The translations under genes and the position numbers were made by a program. A stretch of 64,000 nt of DNA, from positions 124,001 to 188,000 of the forward strand of contig NZ_JALIFP010000004.1 of assembly GCF_022867885.1 (NCBI RefSeq), given 5' to 3'. The notes under the pieces are model-generated. The model had not been told where the DNA came from. It ran no database searches and saw only the letters and a program-made list of their open reading frames with translations. The first letter of the stretch is position 1. Each line of letters opens with the position of its first letter. The stretch comes from Lederbergia sp. NSJ-179 (GTDB taxonomy: Bacteria > Bacillota > Bacilli > Bacillales > Bacillaceae_C). Positions 15,731 through 24,314 of the stretch are shown piece after piece.

Positions 15731-16624
15731 TTAATCGACAATAATATGATCAACGGGCACAGCATACTTACTTTCACGAAACTGACCAGGAGACAAACCA
15801 ATCCGTTTATGAAACACTTTGCTAAAATAGTTTCCATTCGCATAACCTACTAATCTGGCAATCTCTTGAATCGATAAATCGGAGGAACGAAGTAATTCCA
15901 TTGCTTTATCGATCCGAATTTTCGTCAAATATTTTAAAGGTGTCATTGTCGTTGTTCTATGAAACATCCGTGTAAAGTGATATTTGGATAATCCAGATTC
16001 AGAGACAAAATCATCCAACCCAATGGGTTCATTATAGTGTTTTTGGGCAAATAAGGCGGCTTTGGCGATTTGTTCAGGCCATTGCTGAAACGAGGAGCCC
16101 ATATTACGGGCAAAGCGATAAAGTTCCATCATGAACGGATACGCCAAAGCGGATGCTTGATACGCATCATTGATTTTCTTTTCCACGGCATGTTGATAAA
16201 TGGATAATAATAATTGAATCGGTTTCGACTCTGGAGGAAAGGTAATCACAGAGCCGATTTTTTCATGGATAAATTCGAAGGCCGCTTGGATTTCTTTTCC
16301 GAATAAAGTAATGTGAATAAACTCCCAATGCTCGCTATCCTTAGGGAAAAAATAGCGATGATGACTGGGCAATTCTACTAGAAAGGCTTGTCCAGAAGAA
16401 AGTGAGTACCTTTTGTTCTCAATGTCAATCGTCCCTCGACCAGATAACGTATATTGAAACACAAACCTGCCAATTTCACTCCTTTTCAGTCCATCCCAAT
16501 TATAATCAGTGGAATCAATGTTTTCCCAGCCAAGTGAATGGATCCCGACAATTCTGTCTTGATGAAGGCCGCTAAATCTAAAACCGAAAGATTCATATTT
16601 TTTATTTCGATTTTCGGATAGCAA
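15731..16624 (-). CDS. AraC-family transcriptional regulator
   Basis: A regulator with an N-terminal cupin-like sensing part (SGRGTIDIENKRYSLSSGQAFLVELPSHHRYFF) and a C-terminal double helix-turn-helix (LDDFVSESGLSKYHFTRMFHR... then IQEIARLVGYANGNYFSKVFHKRIGLSPGQFRE), the AraC/XylS signature. The frame is open to an ATG at 16711. The first 29 residues from there look unrelated, and a TTG at 16624 has AGGG at a suitable distance, so I give the shorter 297-residue form; the start is uncertain. Sugar-binding AraC proteins often control glycosidase genes; melA lies divergently about 700 bases away with sspH between, so regulation of melA is plausible but unproven. Confidence 0.85.
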   Translation of the reverse strand: MLSENRNKKYESFGFRFSGLHQDRIVGIHSLGWENIDSTDYNWDGLKRSEIGRFVFQYTLSGRGTIDIENKRYSLSSGQAFLVELPSHHRYFFPKDSEHWEFIHITLFGKEIQAAFEFIHEKIGSVITFPPESKPIQLLLSIYQHAVEKKINDAYQASALAYPFMMELYRFARNMGSSFQQWPEQIAKAALFAQKHYNEPIGLDDFVSESGLSKYHFTRMFHRTTTMTPLKYLTKIRIDKAMELLRSSDLSIQEIARLVGYANGNYFSKVFHKRIGLSPGQFRESKYAVPVDHIIVD

Positions 16625-16850
16625 TATAATACCCTGCTTTCTATGCTTTTTACTGTTGGAATATAAGCGATTTCTCTTTATGAATATAGCAAGTAGATAA
16701 GAATATTTCAATGGGGAAGAATGATTTCTCCATTTTGGTGCTGTCGATTATCATGCCCAGCAATCGGGGTGAAAAAGTTCAAAACATTAGCCTCACTTGT
16801 TCATTATTCTCGGAAAATTTTATCATTTTGAAAAAAGAATGGCAAATGGA

Positions 16851-17036
16851 TTATACTTCCTCTAATTCAGTTATTTTTACAATAGATTTCCCTTCGAGCT
16901 GGGGAGGATCAAGTAAATGAACGGTTGCTGTTTCGCCATCATCATTTAGGCTGTCAATCCAGACAGAAACACCATTATAATTTACATCAATTTCCGAGGA
17001 TGAAGACAAAATTTGTTTGAGCCTCTTCACATCCAT
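16851..17036 (-). CDS. sspH: H-type small acid-soluble spore protein
   Basis: A 61-residue protein, MDVKRLKQILSSSSEIDVNY then NGVSVWIDSLN...ATVHLLDPP, matching the SspH family in length, order of motifs (NV.Y.G..V.I, A.V..LD.P) and acidic end. Such proteins are made in the forespore and stored in the spore. The ATG at 17036 has AGGAG 7-8 nt upstream; an in-frame GTG three codons earlier is too close to it. It is monocistronic and marks the organism as a spore-former. Confidence 0.88.
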   Translation of the reverse strand: MDVKRLKQILSSSSEIDVNYNGVSVWIDSLNDDGETATVHLLDPPQLEGKSIVKITELEEV

Positions 17037-17292
17037 TACATTCACTCCTACTATGTTTCTTTCTGTTATTGGAAAGAAAGGGATTTTTATGCATGAATGA
17101 AACTTTCTTTTTATTTTAACTGTAAACTTATTCTCAAAAATAGGTTATAATTTTTATTAGGATCATATTTCGTATGGCCCCAAACTATATCAGCAATATT
17201 TTACCCTTCTTTCACTTCTTTTTACCATTGTAACATTTTTAATTAACATCTATCATAAAAATCATATAGCATAGCTTTTTTTTATGTTACGA

Positions 17293-17314
17293 AAATAGCA
17301 ATAAATTGCTATTT
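17293..17314. promoter_or_regulatory. Perfect inverted repeat upstream of melA (candidate operator)
   Basis: AAATAGCAA (17293-17301), 4-nt centre TAAA, TTGCTATTT (17306-17314). The 9-bp arms are exact and end 8 bases before the AAGGAGG of melA. The position suits a repressor or activator site, or a structure affecting translation. Confidence 0.45.
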
Positions 17315-17338
17315 ATCTTTTAAGGAGGCATGGATATT

Positions 17339-18640
17339 ATGTCAAAAATTTCTTTTTTAGGTGCAGGAAGTACCGTATTCGCGAAAAACGTACTTGGAGA
17401 TTGCATGCTCGTTCCAAGTATCCAAGGGTTTGAATTCGCTTTATTTGATATTGATCAAGAAAGATTGAAAGATTCCGAGGATATGTTAAATAATTTGAAA
17501 GCAACAACAGGATCTACGGTCAATATTAAAGCATATACAGACCGCAAAGAAGCACTGCGAGGAGCAAAATATGTGATTAACGCCATTCAGGTTGGGGGCT
17601 ATGATCCTTGTACCATTACTGATTTCGAAGTGCCAAAAAAATATGGGCTCCGTCAAACGATTGCCGATACAGTGGGAATCGGCGGCATTTTCCGAAATCT
17701 AAGAACGATCCCGGTTATGCTCGATTTTGCGAAGGACATGCGTGAGGTGTGTCCAGATGCTTGGTTCCTGAATTACACAAATCCAATGGCTGTGCTGACA
17801 GGAACGATGATTCGCTATGGAGGCATTAAAACAGTAGGGCTTTGTCATAGTGTCCAGGCTTGTGCACCTGGCCTCTTGAAATCATTGGACATGCCAACAG
17901 ACAATATTCAATGGAAAATCGCTGGAATTAATCATATGGCCTGGTTGCTGGAAATTACCCGCAATGGTGAGGACCTATACCCTGAAATTAAAAAGCGGGC
18001 TGAGGAAAAGCAAAAGACGAAGCATCATGATATGGTCCGTTTTGAGCTTATGAAAAGGTTTGGTTACTATATTACCGAATCTTCTGAGCATAATGCTGAA
18101 TACCACCCATATTTTATTAAAAGTCGTTACCCAGAATTGATTGAAAAATTCAATATCCCGCTGGATGAGTATCCACGTCGGTGTGTGAATCAAATCGAGG
18201 GCTGGAAGAACATGCGAAATGATTTAGTAAACGATAAAGAATTGAAACATGAAAGAACCCATGAATATGGTTCCTATATTATCGATGCAATGGAAACCGA
18301 TGTCCCTTTTAAAATTGGGGGAAATGTTCTTAATACAGGTCGTATCATTAGCAATCTTCCTGAAAAAGCGGTCGTTGAGGTAGCGTGTCTTGTGGATCGT
18401 AGCGGGATCACACCTACGTATGTCGGGGATTTACCAGAACAATTGGCGGCCCTGAACAGGACAAATATTAATACACAGCTGCTGACCATTGAAGCGGCGA
18501 TTTCACAGAAGAAGGAATATATTTATCAAGCTGCTATGCTTGATCCACATACTGCTGCTGAGCTATCGATCGATGATATTGTGGCGCTTTGTGATGACTT
18601 GATCGAAGCCCATGGCGATTGGTTGCCGAAATATCAATAA
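17339..18640 (+). CDS. melA: Alpha-galactosidase, glycoside hydrolase family 4
   Basis: A 433-residue NAD+ and Mn2+-dependent GH4 enzyme that cleaves alpha-galactosides such as melibiose and raffinose by an oxidation-elimination mechanism. Visible features are the Rossmann loop ISFLGAGSTVFAKNVLGD, the catalytic-site segments NYTNPMA and GLCHSVQ (metal-ligand Cys and His), and GINHMAWLL. These match MelA rather than the 6-phospho-glycosidases, and no PTS gene is nearby. I start it at the ATG at 17339, 10 nt after AAGGAGG; the ATG at 17330 is too close to that site. It is a single gene ending in a strong terminator. Confidence 0.92.
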   Translation: MSKISFLGAGSTVFAKNVLGDCMLVPSIQGFEFALFDIDQERLKDSEDMLNNLKATTGSTVNIKAYTDRKEALRGAKYVINAIQVGGYDPCTITDFEVPKKYGLRQTIADTVGIGGIFRNLRTIPVMLDFAKDMREVCPDAWFLNYTNPMAVLTGTMIRYGGIKTVGLCHSVQACAPGLLKSLDMPTDNIQWKIAGINHMAWLLEITRNGEDLYPEIKKRAEEKQKTKHHDMVRFELMKRFGYYITESSEHNAEYHPYFIKSRYPELIEKFNIPLDEYPRRCVNQIEGWKNMRNDLVNDKELKHERTHEYGSYIIDAMETDVPFKIGGNVLNTGRIISNLPEKAVVEVACLVDRSGITPTYVGDLPEQLAALNRTNINTQLLTIEAAISQKKEYIYQAAMLDPHTAAELSIDDIVALCDDLIEAHGDWLPKYQ

Positions 18641-18675
18641 GCGCATCCGTACGTTTTCTAAAAGGAATAGGTATT

Positions 18676-18720
18676 TAAAAACAGGCGAAATGAATGAACA
18701 TTCGCCTGTTTCGTTTTTAA
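18676..18720 (+). terminator. melA terminator
   Basis: AACAGGCGAA (18680-18689) pairs perfectly with TTCGCCTGTT (18701-18710), followed by TCGTTTTTAA. Confidence 0.9.
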
Positions 18721-18724
18721 AAGA

Positions 18725-19401
18725 GTAACGACGAAAGGTTCTGGCTGTGCCCAAAATCCGGAGTGAGGCGAGAAAAGGTAACGGCGCAGGTTCTGGCTGT
18801 GCCTTAAATCAAAGTTCCGCGTGAAAATGGTAACGACGAAGGGATTGGTTGTACCCTAAATCCGGAGTAAGGCGAGAAAAGGTAACGGCGAATGGATTGG
18901 CTGTGCCCTAAATCTGGAGTGAAGCGAGAAAAGGTAACGGCGAAGGGTTTGGCTGTGCCCAAAATCCGGAGTGAATCGAAAAAAGGTAACGACGAAGGTT
19001 CTGGTTGTACCCTAAATCCGGAGTAAGGCGAGAAAAGGTAACGGCGAATGGATTGGCTGTGCCCTAAATCTGGAGTGAAGTGAGAAAAGGTAACGGCGAA
19101 GGGTTTGGCTGTGCCCAAAATCCGGAGTGAATCGAAAAAAGGTAACGACGAAGGTTCTGGCTGTGCCCTAAATCTGGAGTGAAGCGAGAAAAGGTAACGG
19201 CGAAGGGTTTGGCTGTGCCCAAAATCCGGAGTGAATCGAAAAAAGGTAACGACGAAGGTTCTGGCTGTGCCTTAAATCAGGAGTGAAACGAGAAAAGGTA
19301 ACGACGAAGGTTCTGGCTGTGCCTTAAATCAGGAGTGAAGCGAAAAAAGGTAACAGCGAAGGAGTTGGCAGATTCCCAAATCCGGGTTATGCGAGAAAAC
19401 G
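18725..19401. repeat. 52-bp tandem repeat, 13 units, with 156-bp higher-order period
   Basis: Units begin GTAACG at 18725, 18778, then every 52 bases: 18830, 18882, 18934, 18986, 19038, 19090, 19142, 19194, 19246, 19298 and 19350. Each contains GTAACGRCGAAGG, a TTGGCTGTGCCC segment, AAATCYGGAGTGAA and GCGARAAAAG. Unit variants recur in threes: units 3-4-5 closely equal units 6-7-8, a 156-bp higher-order repeat. Frames that stay open through it on the minus strand (for example near 18804-19118) are products of the repeat, not genes. No promoter or gene is seen in it. Confidence 0.95.
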
Positions 19402-19533
19402 GTAACGATTAGTGAATAAATCCGTTCGAAATCCCTCATTCCTTTAAGGTAATGCCGTACGCCATCCGTCACAAATGCTATTTCTAATGGCAAGGTAGCA
19501 TTTACTTAAAAAAGCCGAAATTTTAATAAACAA

Positions 19534-19562
19534 TTGACAATTTGCAATAAAATGGGTTATCT
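19534..19562 (+). promoter_or_regulatory. Promoter of the ZTP-riboswitch leader
   Basis: TTGACA (19534-19539), 17-nt spacer, TTATCT (19557-19562). The transcript would start near 19569, just before the riboswitch P1 stem. Confidence 0.7.
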
Positions 19563-19577
19563 TTTGTGGTAAATACA

Positions 19578-19655
19578 AAAGCATGGTAACTGACGACATT
19601 TTGTGGAATAAACCACAAGGGAGCTATGCTTTGATAATGCCGGGTCGTCTGGGTA
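19578..19655 (+). promoter_or_regulatory. ZTP (pfl) riboswitch
   Basis: The element matches the ZTP/ZMP-sensing pfl motif that controls folate one-carbon genes. P1 is AAAGCAT (19578-19584) with ATGCTTT (19626-19632). P2 is TTGTGG/CCACAA around 19611-19618. AAGGGAGC follows, then P3 GCCGGGTCGTCTGGGT (19640-19655). The expected pseudoknot is preserved by covariation: ACTGACGAC (GACGAC at 19592-19597) is exactly complementary to GTCGTC (19644-19649), where many homologues have GGCGG/CCGCC. The gene behind it is a truncated folD, an established target of this class. Confidence 0.85.
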
Positions 19656-19690
19656 GAGATAAGGACTAGGAATCCTTATCTCTTTTTTAT
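19655..19690 (+). terminator. Intrinsic terminator of the ZTP riboswitch
   Basis: AGAGATAAGGA (19655-19665) pairs with TCCTTATCTCT (19673-19683), followed by six or more T. It begins at the very end of riboswitch P3, the arrangement of a transcriptional switch that is off without ligand. Confidence 0.88.
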
Positions 19691-19712
19691 TACACTTTTG
19701 GAGGGGATGTCG

Positions 19713-20126
19713 ATGAACACAATCATTTTAGATGGTAAAGTCGTTGCCCAAGAAATAAAAAACGACTTAAAGAAACGAATTGGAGCACTAACGGAAAAAG
19801 GTATAGTGCCGTGTCTTGCAACTATTTTAGTTGGTAATAACCCTGCATCAGAGACTTATGTAAAGATGAAGGGGAATGCCTGTAGAAGTATTGGGATGAA
19901 ATCTATTCGGATTCAACTACCAGAAGAAATGGATACACAGGGATTAATTAAAGCAATTGAAGATTTAAACAATGATGATTCTGTTCACGGAATACTACTT
20001 CAACACCCAGCACCTTTTCACCAACCTATTAAGAGAGCCCTTTTGCAACGTGAGAGCATTTTAATCAATTTTTTTGCAAAAAGACAACCTTTTACAGTTG
20101 ACTGTGATTATTTTAATATGTTATAG
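19713..20126 (+). pseudogene. folD: FolD (methylenetetrahydrofolate dehydrogenase/cyclohydrolase), truncated
   Basis: FolD interconverts methylene-, methenyl- and formyl-tetrahydrofolate and is normally about 280 residues. Here only about 105 residues are FolD-like: MNTIILDGKVVAQEIKNDL, TILVGNNPASETYVKMKGNAC (substrate Lys in the YVxxK motif) and SVHGILLQHPAP. The frame then runs into unrelated sequence (FHQPIKRALLQRES...) and stops at 137 residues. The NADP-binding domain is absent, so dehydrogenase activity should be lost. GGAGGGG precedes the ATG at 19713. It retains an apparently intact ZTP riboswitch and promoter. A full-length folD probably exists elsewhere in the genome. Confidence 0.87.
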
Positions 20127-20194
20127 TAATAAATTTGCATATTTTTCGATTGAGTGGTATCATAAGAATAGAATGAATACAGGAGTGGATCATT

Positions 20195-20662
20195 TTGTTT
20201 GATATAGGTGACAAGGTATTTTATCCAATGCACGGAGCAGGGGTTGTTCAAGCGATTGAAATGAAAGAAATGCAGGGTCACATGGTGGAATATTGTGTTA
20301 TTACTATTCCGATTACCAAATTAAACATTATGTTGCCACGGGAGAATTTAGTTAAAACTGGCATCCGGTCTGTGGTTGATCTTCAAACAGTGAGAAGTAT
20401 TGTTGCTAATTTTCATGATGAAAAACCAATCAGTGATTTGCCATGGAAACAACGATATAAGCAAAATTTGGAGCTGCTTAAAACAGGAGAAATGGAAAAT
20501 TCTGCTCAAGTTGCACAAGATTTATTGTATCGTCAAAAGGAAAAACCGCTGAACTCAACAGAAAAGCAACTGCTAAATGAAGCCCATAAAGCGCTGGTCA
20601 GTGAAATCAGTATTATCAAGGATATTTCTGCGGAGCAAGCGGACGAATTATTACAAGCTTAA
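20195..20662 (+). CDS. CarD family transcription factor
   Basis: A 155-residue protein. The first 60-65 residues (FDIGDKVFYPMHGAGVVQAIE...LPRENL) are a CarD/TRCF RNA-polymerase-interaction domain that contacts the beta subunit. The rest is a helical DNA-binding part (VRSIVANFHDEKPISDLPWKQRYKQNLELLKTG). It resembles the short Bacillus CarD-like protein YdeB. CarD proteins tune open-complex formation at promoters. The TTG start at 20195 lies after AGGAGTGG. It has its own upstream region after the folD remnant and ends at a bidirectional terminator. Confidence 0.88.
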   Translation: MFDIGDKVFYPMHGAGVVQAIEMKEMQGHMVEYCVITIPITKLNIMLPRENLVKTGIRSVVDLQTVRSIVANFHDEKPISDLPWKQRYKQNLELLKTGEMENSAQVAQDLLYRQKEKPLNSTEKQLLNEAHKALVSEISIIKDISAEQADELLQA

Positions 20663-20670
20663 TATCGATT

Positions 20671-20712
20671 TAAAAACCCCTTCTACTATTCCATTTTTAG
20701 AAGGGGTTTTAA
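20671..20712. terminator. Bidirectional terminator between carD-like gene and the GH13 gene
   Basis: AAAACCCCTTCTA near 20673 pairs with TAGAAGGGGTTTT (20699-20711), flanked by A-rich and T-rich tracts usable from both strands. Confidence 0.85.
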
Positions 20713-20758
20713 ATTTATCCGTAAATCTTTGGTGTCATTTTTAAAATCCGAGGGAGTA

Positions 20759-22510
20759 TCAATTGCTAAATTGCAATATAGAAAATCCTTTTGCTTCCAA
20801 TTGTACCTGTTTATCGTGTACCCTTTTTCCATTCCATAAATCAATGGGAGTTTGTCTATTGAAAAGAGCAGGAATTTGGAATGATTCCGCTTGCTTGGAC
20901 AAATTAAAAATTACAAGGATTTTCTTATCTTCCTTCTCTTTCGCAAACGCAAAACAATTTGAATTTGTCTCCACAGGTAAAAAAGAAAGATCCCCTTCAT
21001 TCGCAAGTAAAGGCTGATTTTTGCGAAGAGCGATTAACTTTTGAACATGTTCAAGCATGTGATGATCTTGTTTATCTTCTTCCCATATCATACATTTTCT
21101 ACAACCAGGGTCTCCGCCGCCATCCATCCCAATTTCATCTCCGTAATAAAGGCATGGTGTGCCTATAAATGTTAAAAGGAATGTCAAAATTTGCCGAACC
21201 TTTCGCTTGTCTCCAGAACACTCATTCAAAACTCGAGGGGTATCATGGCTACCAACTAAATTGAATGCGCTTGCATTTATGGAAGAGGGATACCTATGAA
21301 TAACCGATGTCATACTCTCAACAAAATGTTTACAGTCAATGGTTTCTTTAGCAAATAAATCAAGGATATTTCGGGTAAAGGGATAATTCATAACGGCATC
21401 AAACTGATCCCCACGCAGCCAAGGCATCGCATCATGCCATATTTCACCAAGGATATATAGATCTGGCTTTATCCCTTTTACAACACGGCGAAAATCTCTC
21501 CAAAATGCATAATCTACTTCATTTGCCACATCAAGTCTCCAACCATCAATATCAAATTCTTCCACCCAATAACGACCGACATTCAATAAATAGTTTCTTA
21601 CCTCTTGATTTTGCGTATTTAACTTTGGCATAAAAGGTGTGAAGGCAAAGGTATCATAATTTGGCATGGGTTCAAAGGATAACGGAAACTCCCGGATATG
21701 AAACCAATCTTTATATTTGGAAGCCTGTCCCTTTTCAACCACATCCTGAAATGGTGGGAAATAAAAGCCTGAATGATTAAAAACGGCATCAAGCATCACT
21801 TTTATCCCATTGTCATGGCAAACTTTCACCAATTGTTTCAGCGTTTCCTTGTCACCGAATTGCGGGTCGATCTCTAAATAATCAATGGTATCATACTTAT
21901 GATTGGAATAAGCCTTGAAAATGGGTGTGAAATAGATTCCTGTAATTCCAAGATCGTTTAAATAGGAAATATGATCGATCACCCCTTGCAAATCTCCACC
22001 AAAAAAATTATCTGCCTTTGGTTCACTACTTCCCCATTCAAGCGTTTCTTTGGGATCGTTTTCAAGATTCCCATTAGCAAATCGTTCAGGGAAAATTTGA
22101 TACCATACTGTATCCTTTACCCATGATGGTGGTTGAAAAGCATCAGATGCATGGACGAAAGGTACCGCAAAGTAGAAAGCTACATCCTTTGGTTTTCGGT
22201 TCGAAAATCCACCTTCTCCAAAATAAATCTTGTCTACTCCATCATTAAGCTCAAATCCATAGCGAAGCCGACGGTAAGGTGGCTTGATCACAACTTGCCA
22301 ATAATCGAAAAACTGATCTGTCCCCGTTTTTCTCATAAGCGTTTTCACATTTCGCCATTCTTTGTTTGACCAATCGTAAGGATCCCCATAAATAAGTTTG
22401 ATGCCTTCACAGTCTTCCTTTTGTGTTTGAATCATTATATTTACGCTATTATCAGCGCAAACGTATGCATAATTATCTATCGGTCTATGTATGATAGAAT
22501 GTTTATTCAC
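20759..22510 (-). CDS. Intracellular neopullulanase/cyclomaltodextrinase-type GH13 alpha-glycosidase
   Basis: A 583-residue GH13 enzyme with an N-terminal starch-binding CBM34-like domain (residues about 1-120) followed by the (beta/alpha)8 catalytic barrel. The nucleophile Asp is in DGWRLDVANE, the acid Glu in ILGEIWHDA, and the third Asp in LVGSHDTPR. The N-terminal domain and the lack of a signal peptide point to the cyclomaltodextrinase/neopullulanase/maltogenic amylase subfamily (GH13_20), which breaks maltodextrins or cyclodextrins after uptake. The GTG start follows AAAGGAGG. It is divergent from the amylase-mdxEFG operon and shares its control region. Confidence 0.92.
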   Translation of the reverse strand: MNKHSIIHRPIDNYAYVCADNSVNIMIQTQKEDCEGIKLIYGDPYDWSNKEWRNVKTLMRKTGTDQFFDYWQVVIKPPYRRLRYGFELNDGVDKIYFGEGGFSNRKPKDVAFYFAVPFVHASDAFQPPSWVKDTVWYQIFPERFANGNLENDPKETLEWGSSEPKADNFFGGDLQGVIDHISYLNDLGITGIYFTPIFKAYSNHKYDTIDYLEIDPQFGDKETLKQLVKVCHDNGIKVMLDAVFNHSGFYFPPFQDVVEKGQASKYKDWFHIREFPLSFEPMPNYDTFAFTPFMPKLNTQNQEVRNYLLNVGRYWVEEFDIDGWRLDVANEVDYAFWRDFRRVVKGIKPDLYILGEIWHDAMPWLRGDQFDAVMNYPFTRNILDLFAKETIDCKHFVESMTSVIHRYPSSINASAFNLVGSHDTPRVLNECSGDKRKVRQILTFLLTFIGTPCLYYGDEIGMDGGGDPGCRKCMIWEEDKQDHHMLEHVQKLIALRKNQPLLANEGDLSFLPVETNSNCFAFAKEKEDKKILVIFNLSKQAESFQIPALFNRQTPIDLWNGKRVHDKQVQLEAKGFSILQFSN

Positions 22511-22553
22511 TTCTTCTCCTCCTTTGATTATTGTCTATTCAACTATAATGTAG

Positions 22554-22576
22554 ACCATGTTTCGAACATTTGTCAA
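22554..22576 (-). promoter_or_regulatory. Promoter of the intracellular GH13 gene (minus strand)
   Basis: On the minus strand TTGACA (22576-22571) is followed 18 nt later by a weak TACATT (near 22552). The spacer contains the near-palindrome ATGTTCGAAACAT, a possible operator. Confidence 0.45.
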
Positions 22577-22609
22577 CGATAAACTATAAAAGTTTCTAAT
22601 AGAAAACTA

Positions 22610-22670
22610 TTGACAGAATTTGCAAATCAAATATAATTATAGGCAAATCAATGAAATCGTTTGCGCAAAC
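22610..22670 (+). promoter_or_regulatory. Promoter and LacI-type operator of the amylase-mdxEFG operon
   Basis: TTGACA (22610-22615), 16-nt spacer, TATAAT (22632-22637). Just downstream of the expected start lies the perfect 12-bp palindrome GTTTGCGCAAAC (22659-22670), the kind of site bound by LacI-family maltose regulators such as the one encoded at the end of this operon. TGAAATCGTTTGCG (22652-22665) overlaps it and resembles a CcpA cre site in most positions. Confidence 0.75.
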
Positions 22671-22718
22671 CTTATTACAATTGATTTTACTTAGAATGGC
22701 TGTCAAGGAGTTGGTAAA

Positions 22719-24314
22719 GTGAACTTTCCTAGTCCGAAAAGAGTAACTCTGATCCTTGTCATCTTTTCAATCCTCTTTATGACTGGGTGCTCCGAAATTG
22801 AAAAACCAACATTTCAACCTGAAAAGAGAGAAATGCAAAGTATAAAGCCAAATGGCGTATACTATGAAATCTTTGTTCGGTCTTTCGCGGATTCCAATTC
22901 GGATGGGATTGGTGATTTGAAAGGAGTGACGGAAAAACTAGATTACTTAGCTGATTTAGGGATTGAAGGGATTTGGTTGATGCCTGTTCATCCATCGCCA
23001 AGCTATCATGGTTATGATGTAACTGATTATTTAGATATTCATCCTGACTATGGAAGTTTAGAAGACATGAAAGAATTTGTTAAGCAAGCTCATAAAAGGG
23101 ATATAAATGTCATCATAGATTTGGTGATCAATCATACTAGCAATCGACATCCATGGTTTCAGAAGGCCTCAACAGATGACCCAAAATATAAGGACTACTA
23201 TGTGTGGTCGAATGAAAATACGAATCTTCTAGAAACAGGAGAATGGGGACAGAAAGTATGGCATGGTTCTGGGAAAGAAAAATATGAAGGAATCTTCTGG
23301 GATGGTATGCCGGATCTGAATCTTGATTCCGCAAAAGTAAGGGAAGAAATCATTGACATAGCCACTTTTTGGTTGGAAGATGTCCAAGTAGATGGATTTA
23401 GACTGGATGCGGCAAAACATATTTATTCCCCCTCTGATAGTGAACATCCTGAAGAAAAAAATCATCAATGGTGGCGGGAATTTCGGCAAGAGATGGAACA
23501 AATAAATCCCGATGTGATGTTGGTTGGGGAAGTTTGGGATGCAGCGACTGTCGTTGCACCTTATTTAGATGATGGATTAACATCTGCTTTTAATTTTGAT
23601 TTGTCAGAAAAAATATTGGAATCTGTCCAATCCGAAAAGGACGCTGGAATCGTTTCTTCTCTAGTAAGAACGAGGGAATATTTCCAGAAAATATCTAATG
23701 GAAAATTTATCGATTCTACTTTTATCACAAACCATGACATGCCTCGAGTCATGACAGAGGTCAAAGGGAATGAAGATCATGCAAAAATGGCGGCTTCATT
23801 ACTACTAACCCTTCCTGGAAATCCATTTATCTACTATGGGGAAGAAACGGGACTTGAGGGTTCGAAGCCTGATGAAGAAATCAGAGAACCATTTATCTGG
23901 TCAAATGATAAAAATGCCTCCGAACAAACAAATTGGAGAGTGATCAAACATAACAAAGATATGCAGAAAAAATCAGTGGAATCTCAAGTAAAAGACGTAA
24001 ACTCAATGTTCAATCATTATCGGAATATGATTCAGGTGCGTAGATCCCATCCAGCTTTAATCAAAGGTGAGATTGAAAGCGCTTTGACAAAACAGTCGGG
24101 AATGGTCATTTTTAAACGCATGACGGAAGAGAGCTCCATTCTTGTCCTTCATAATCTAACGAAACAAAATCAAAATGTTTTTTTACATGAAAAGGAGAGC
24201 GTTTACTCTAAATTATATGATCAAACAAATGAGCAAGCAGAAGTGAAAAAAGAGGAGGGGAAGGTGAAGATCATGTTGCCGCCATACTCAACGATTATTT
24301 TAGAAGAAAAATAG
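22719..24314 (+). CDS. Cell-surface lipoprotein alpha-amylase (GH13)
   Basis: A 531-residue GH13 enzyme. Residues 1-24 are a lipoprotein signal peptide with the lipobox FMTGC, so it should be tethered outside the membrane. The catalytic Asp is in DGFRLDAAKH, Glu in LVGEVWDAA, and Asp in FITNHDMPR. NGVYYEIFVRSFADSNSDGIGD contains the calcium-binding-type loop of alpha-glucosidase-like amylases. It probably trims starch or long dextrins to oligosaccharides for the MdxEFG importer encoded next. The GTG start at 22719 has AAGGAG 8 nt upstream. It is the first gene of the operon, 85 bases before mdxE. Confidence 0.92.
   Translation: MNFPSPKRVTLILVIFSILFMTGCSEIEKPTFQPEKREMQSIKPNGVYYEIFVRSFADSNSDGIGDLKGVTEKLDYLADLGIEGIWLMPVHPSPSYHGYDVTDYLDIHPDYGSLEDMKEFVKQAHKRDINVIIDLVINHTSNRHPWFQKASTDDPKYKDYYVWSNENTNLLETGEWGQKVWHGSGKEKYEGIFWDGMPDLNLDSAKVREEIIDIATFWLEDVQVDGFRLDAAKHIYSPSDSEHPEEKNHQWWREFRQEMEQINPDVMLVGEVWDAATVVAPYLDDGLTSAFNFDLSEKILESVQSEKDAGIVSSLVRTREYFQKISNGKFIDSTFITNHDMPRVMTEVKGNEDHAKMAASLLLTLPGNPFIYYGEETGLEGSKPDEEIREPFIWSNDKNASEQTNWRVIKHNKDMQKKSVESQVKDVNSMFNHYRNMIQVRRSHPALIKGEIESALTKQSGMVIFKRMTEESSILVLHNLTKQNQNVFLHEKESVYSKLYDQTNEQAEVKKEEGKVKIMLPPYSTIILEEK

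Noticed and set aside
18804-19118. Minus-strand protein with repeated segments within the 52-bp array
   Set aside because: Its repeats are simply the DNA repeat read in one frame; no ribosome binding site and no meaningful domain.
18725-19401. CRISPR array
   Set aside because: Units are contiguous 52-bp tandem repeats with no unique spacers and no cas genes nearby.
19578-19690. Purine or T-box leader
   Set aside because: No purine-riboswitch core and no T-box AGGGTGGNACCGCG sequence; the ACTGACG...GGGAGC...GCCG...CTGGG order and pseudoknot fit the ZTP class.
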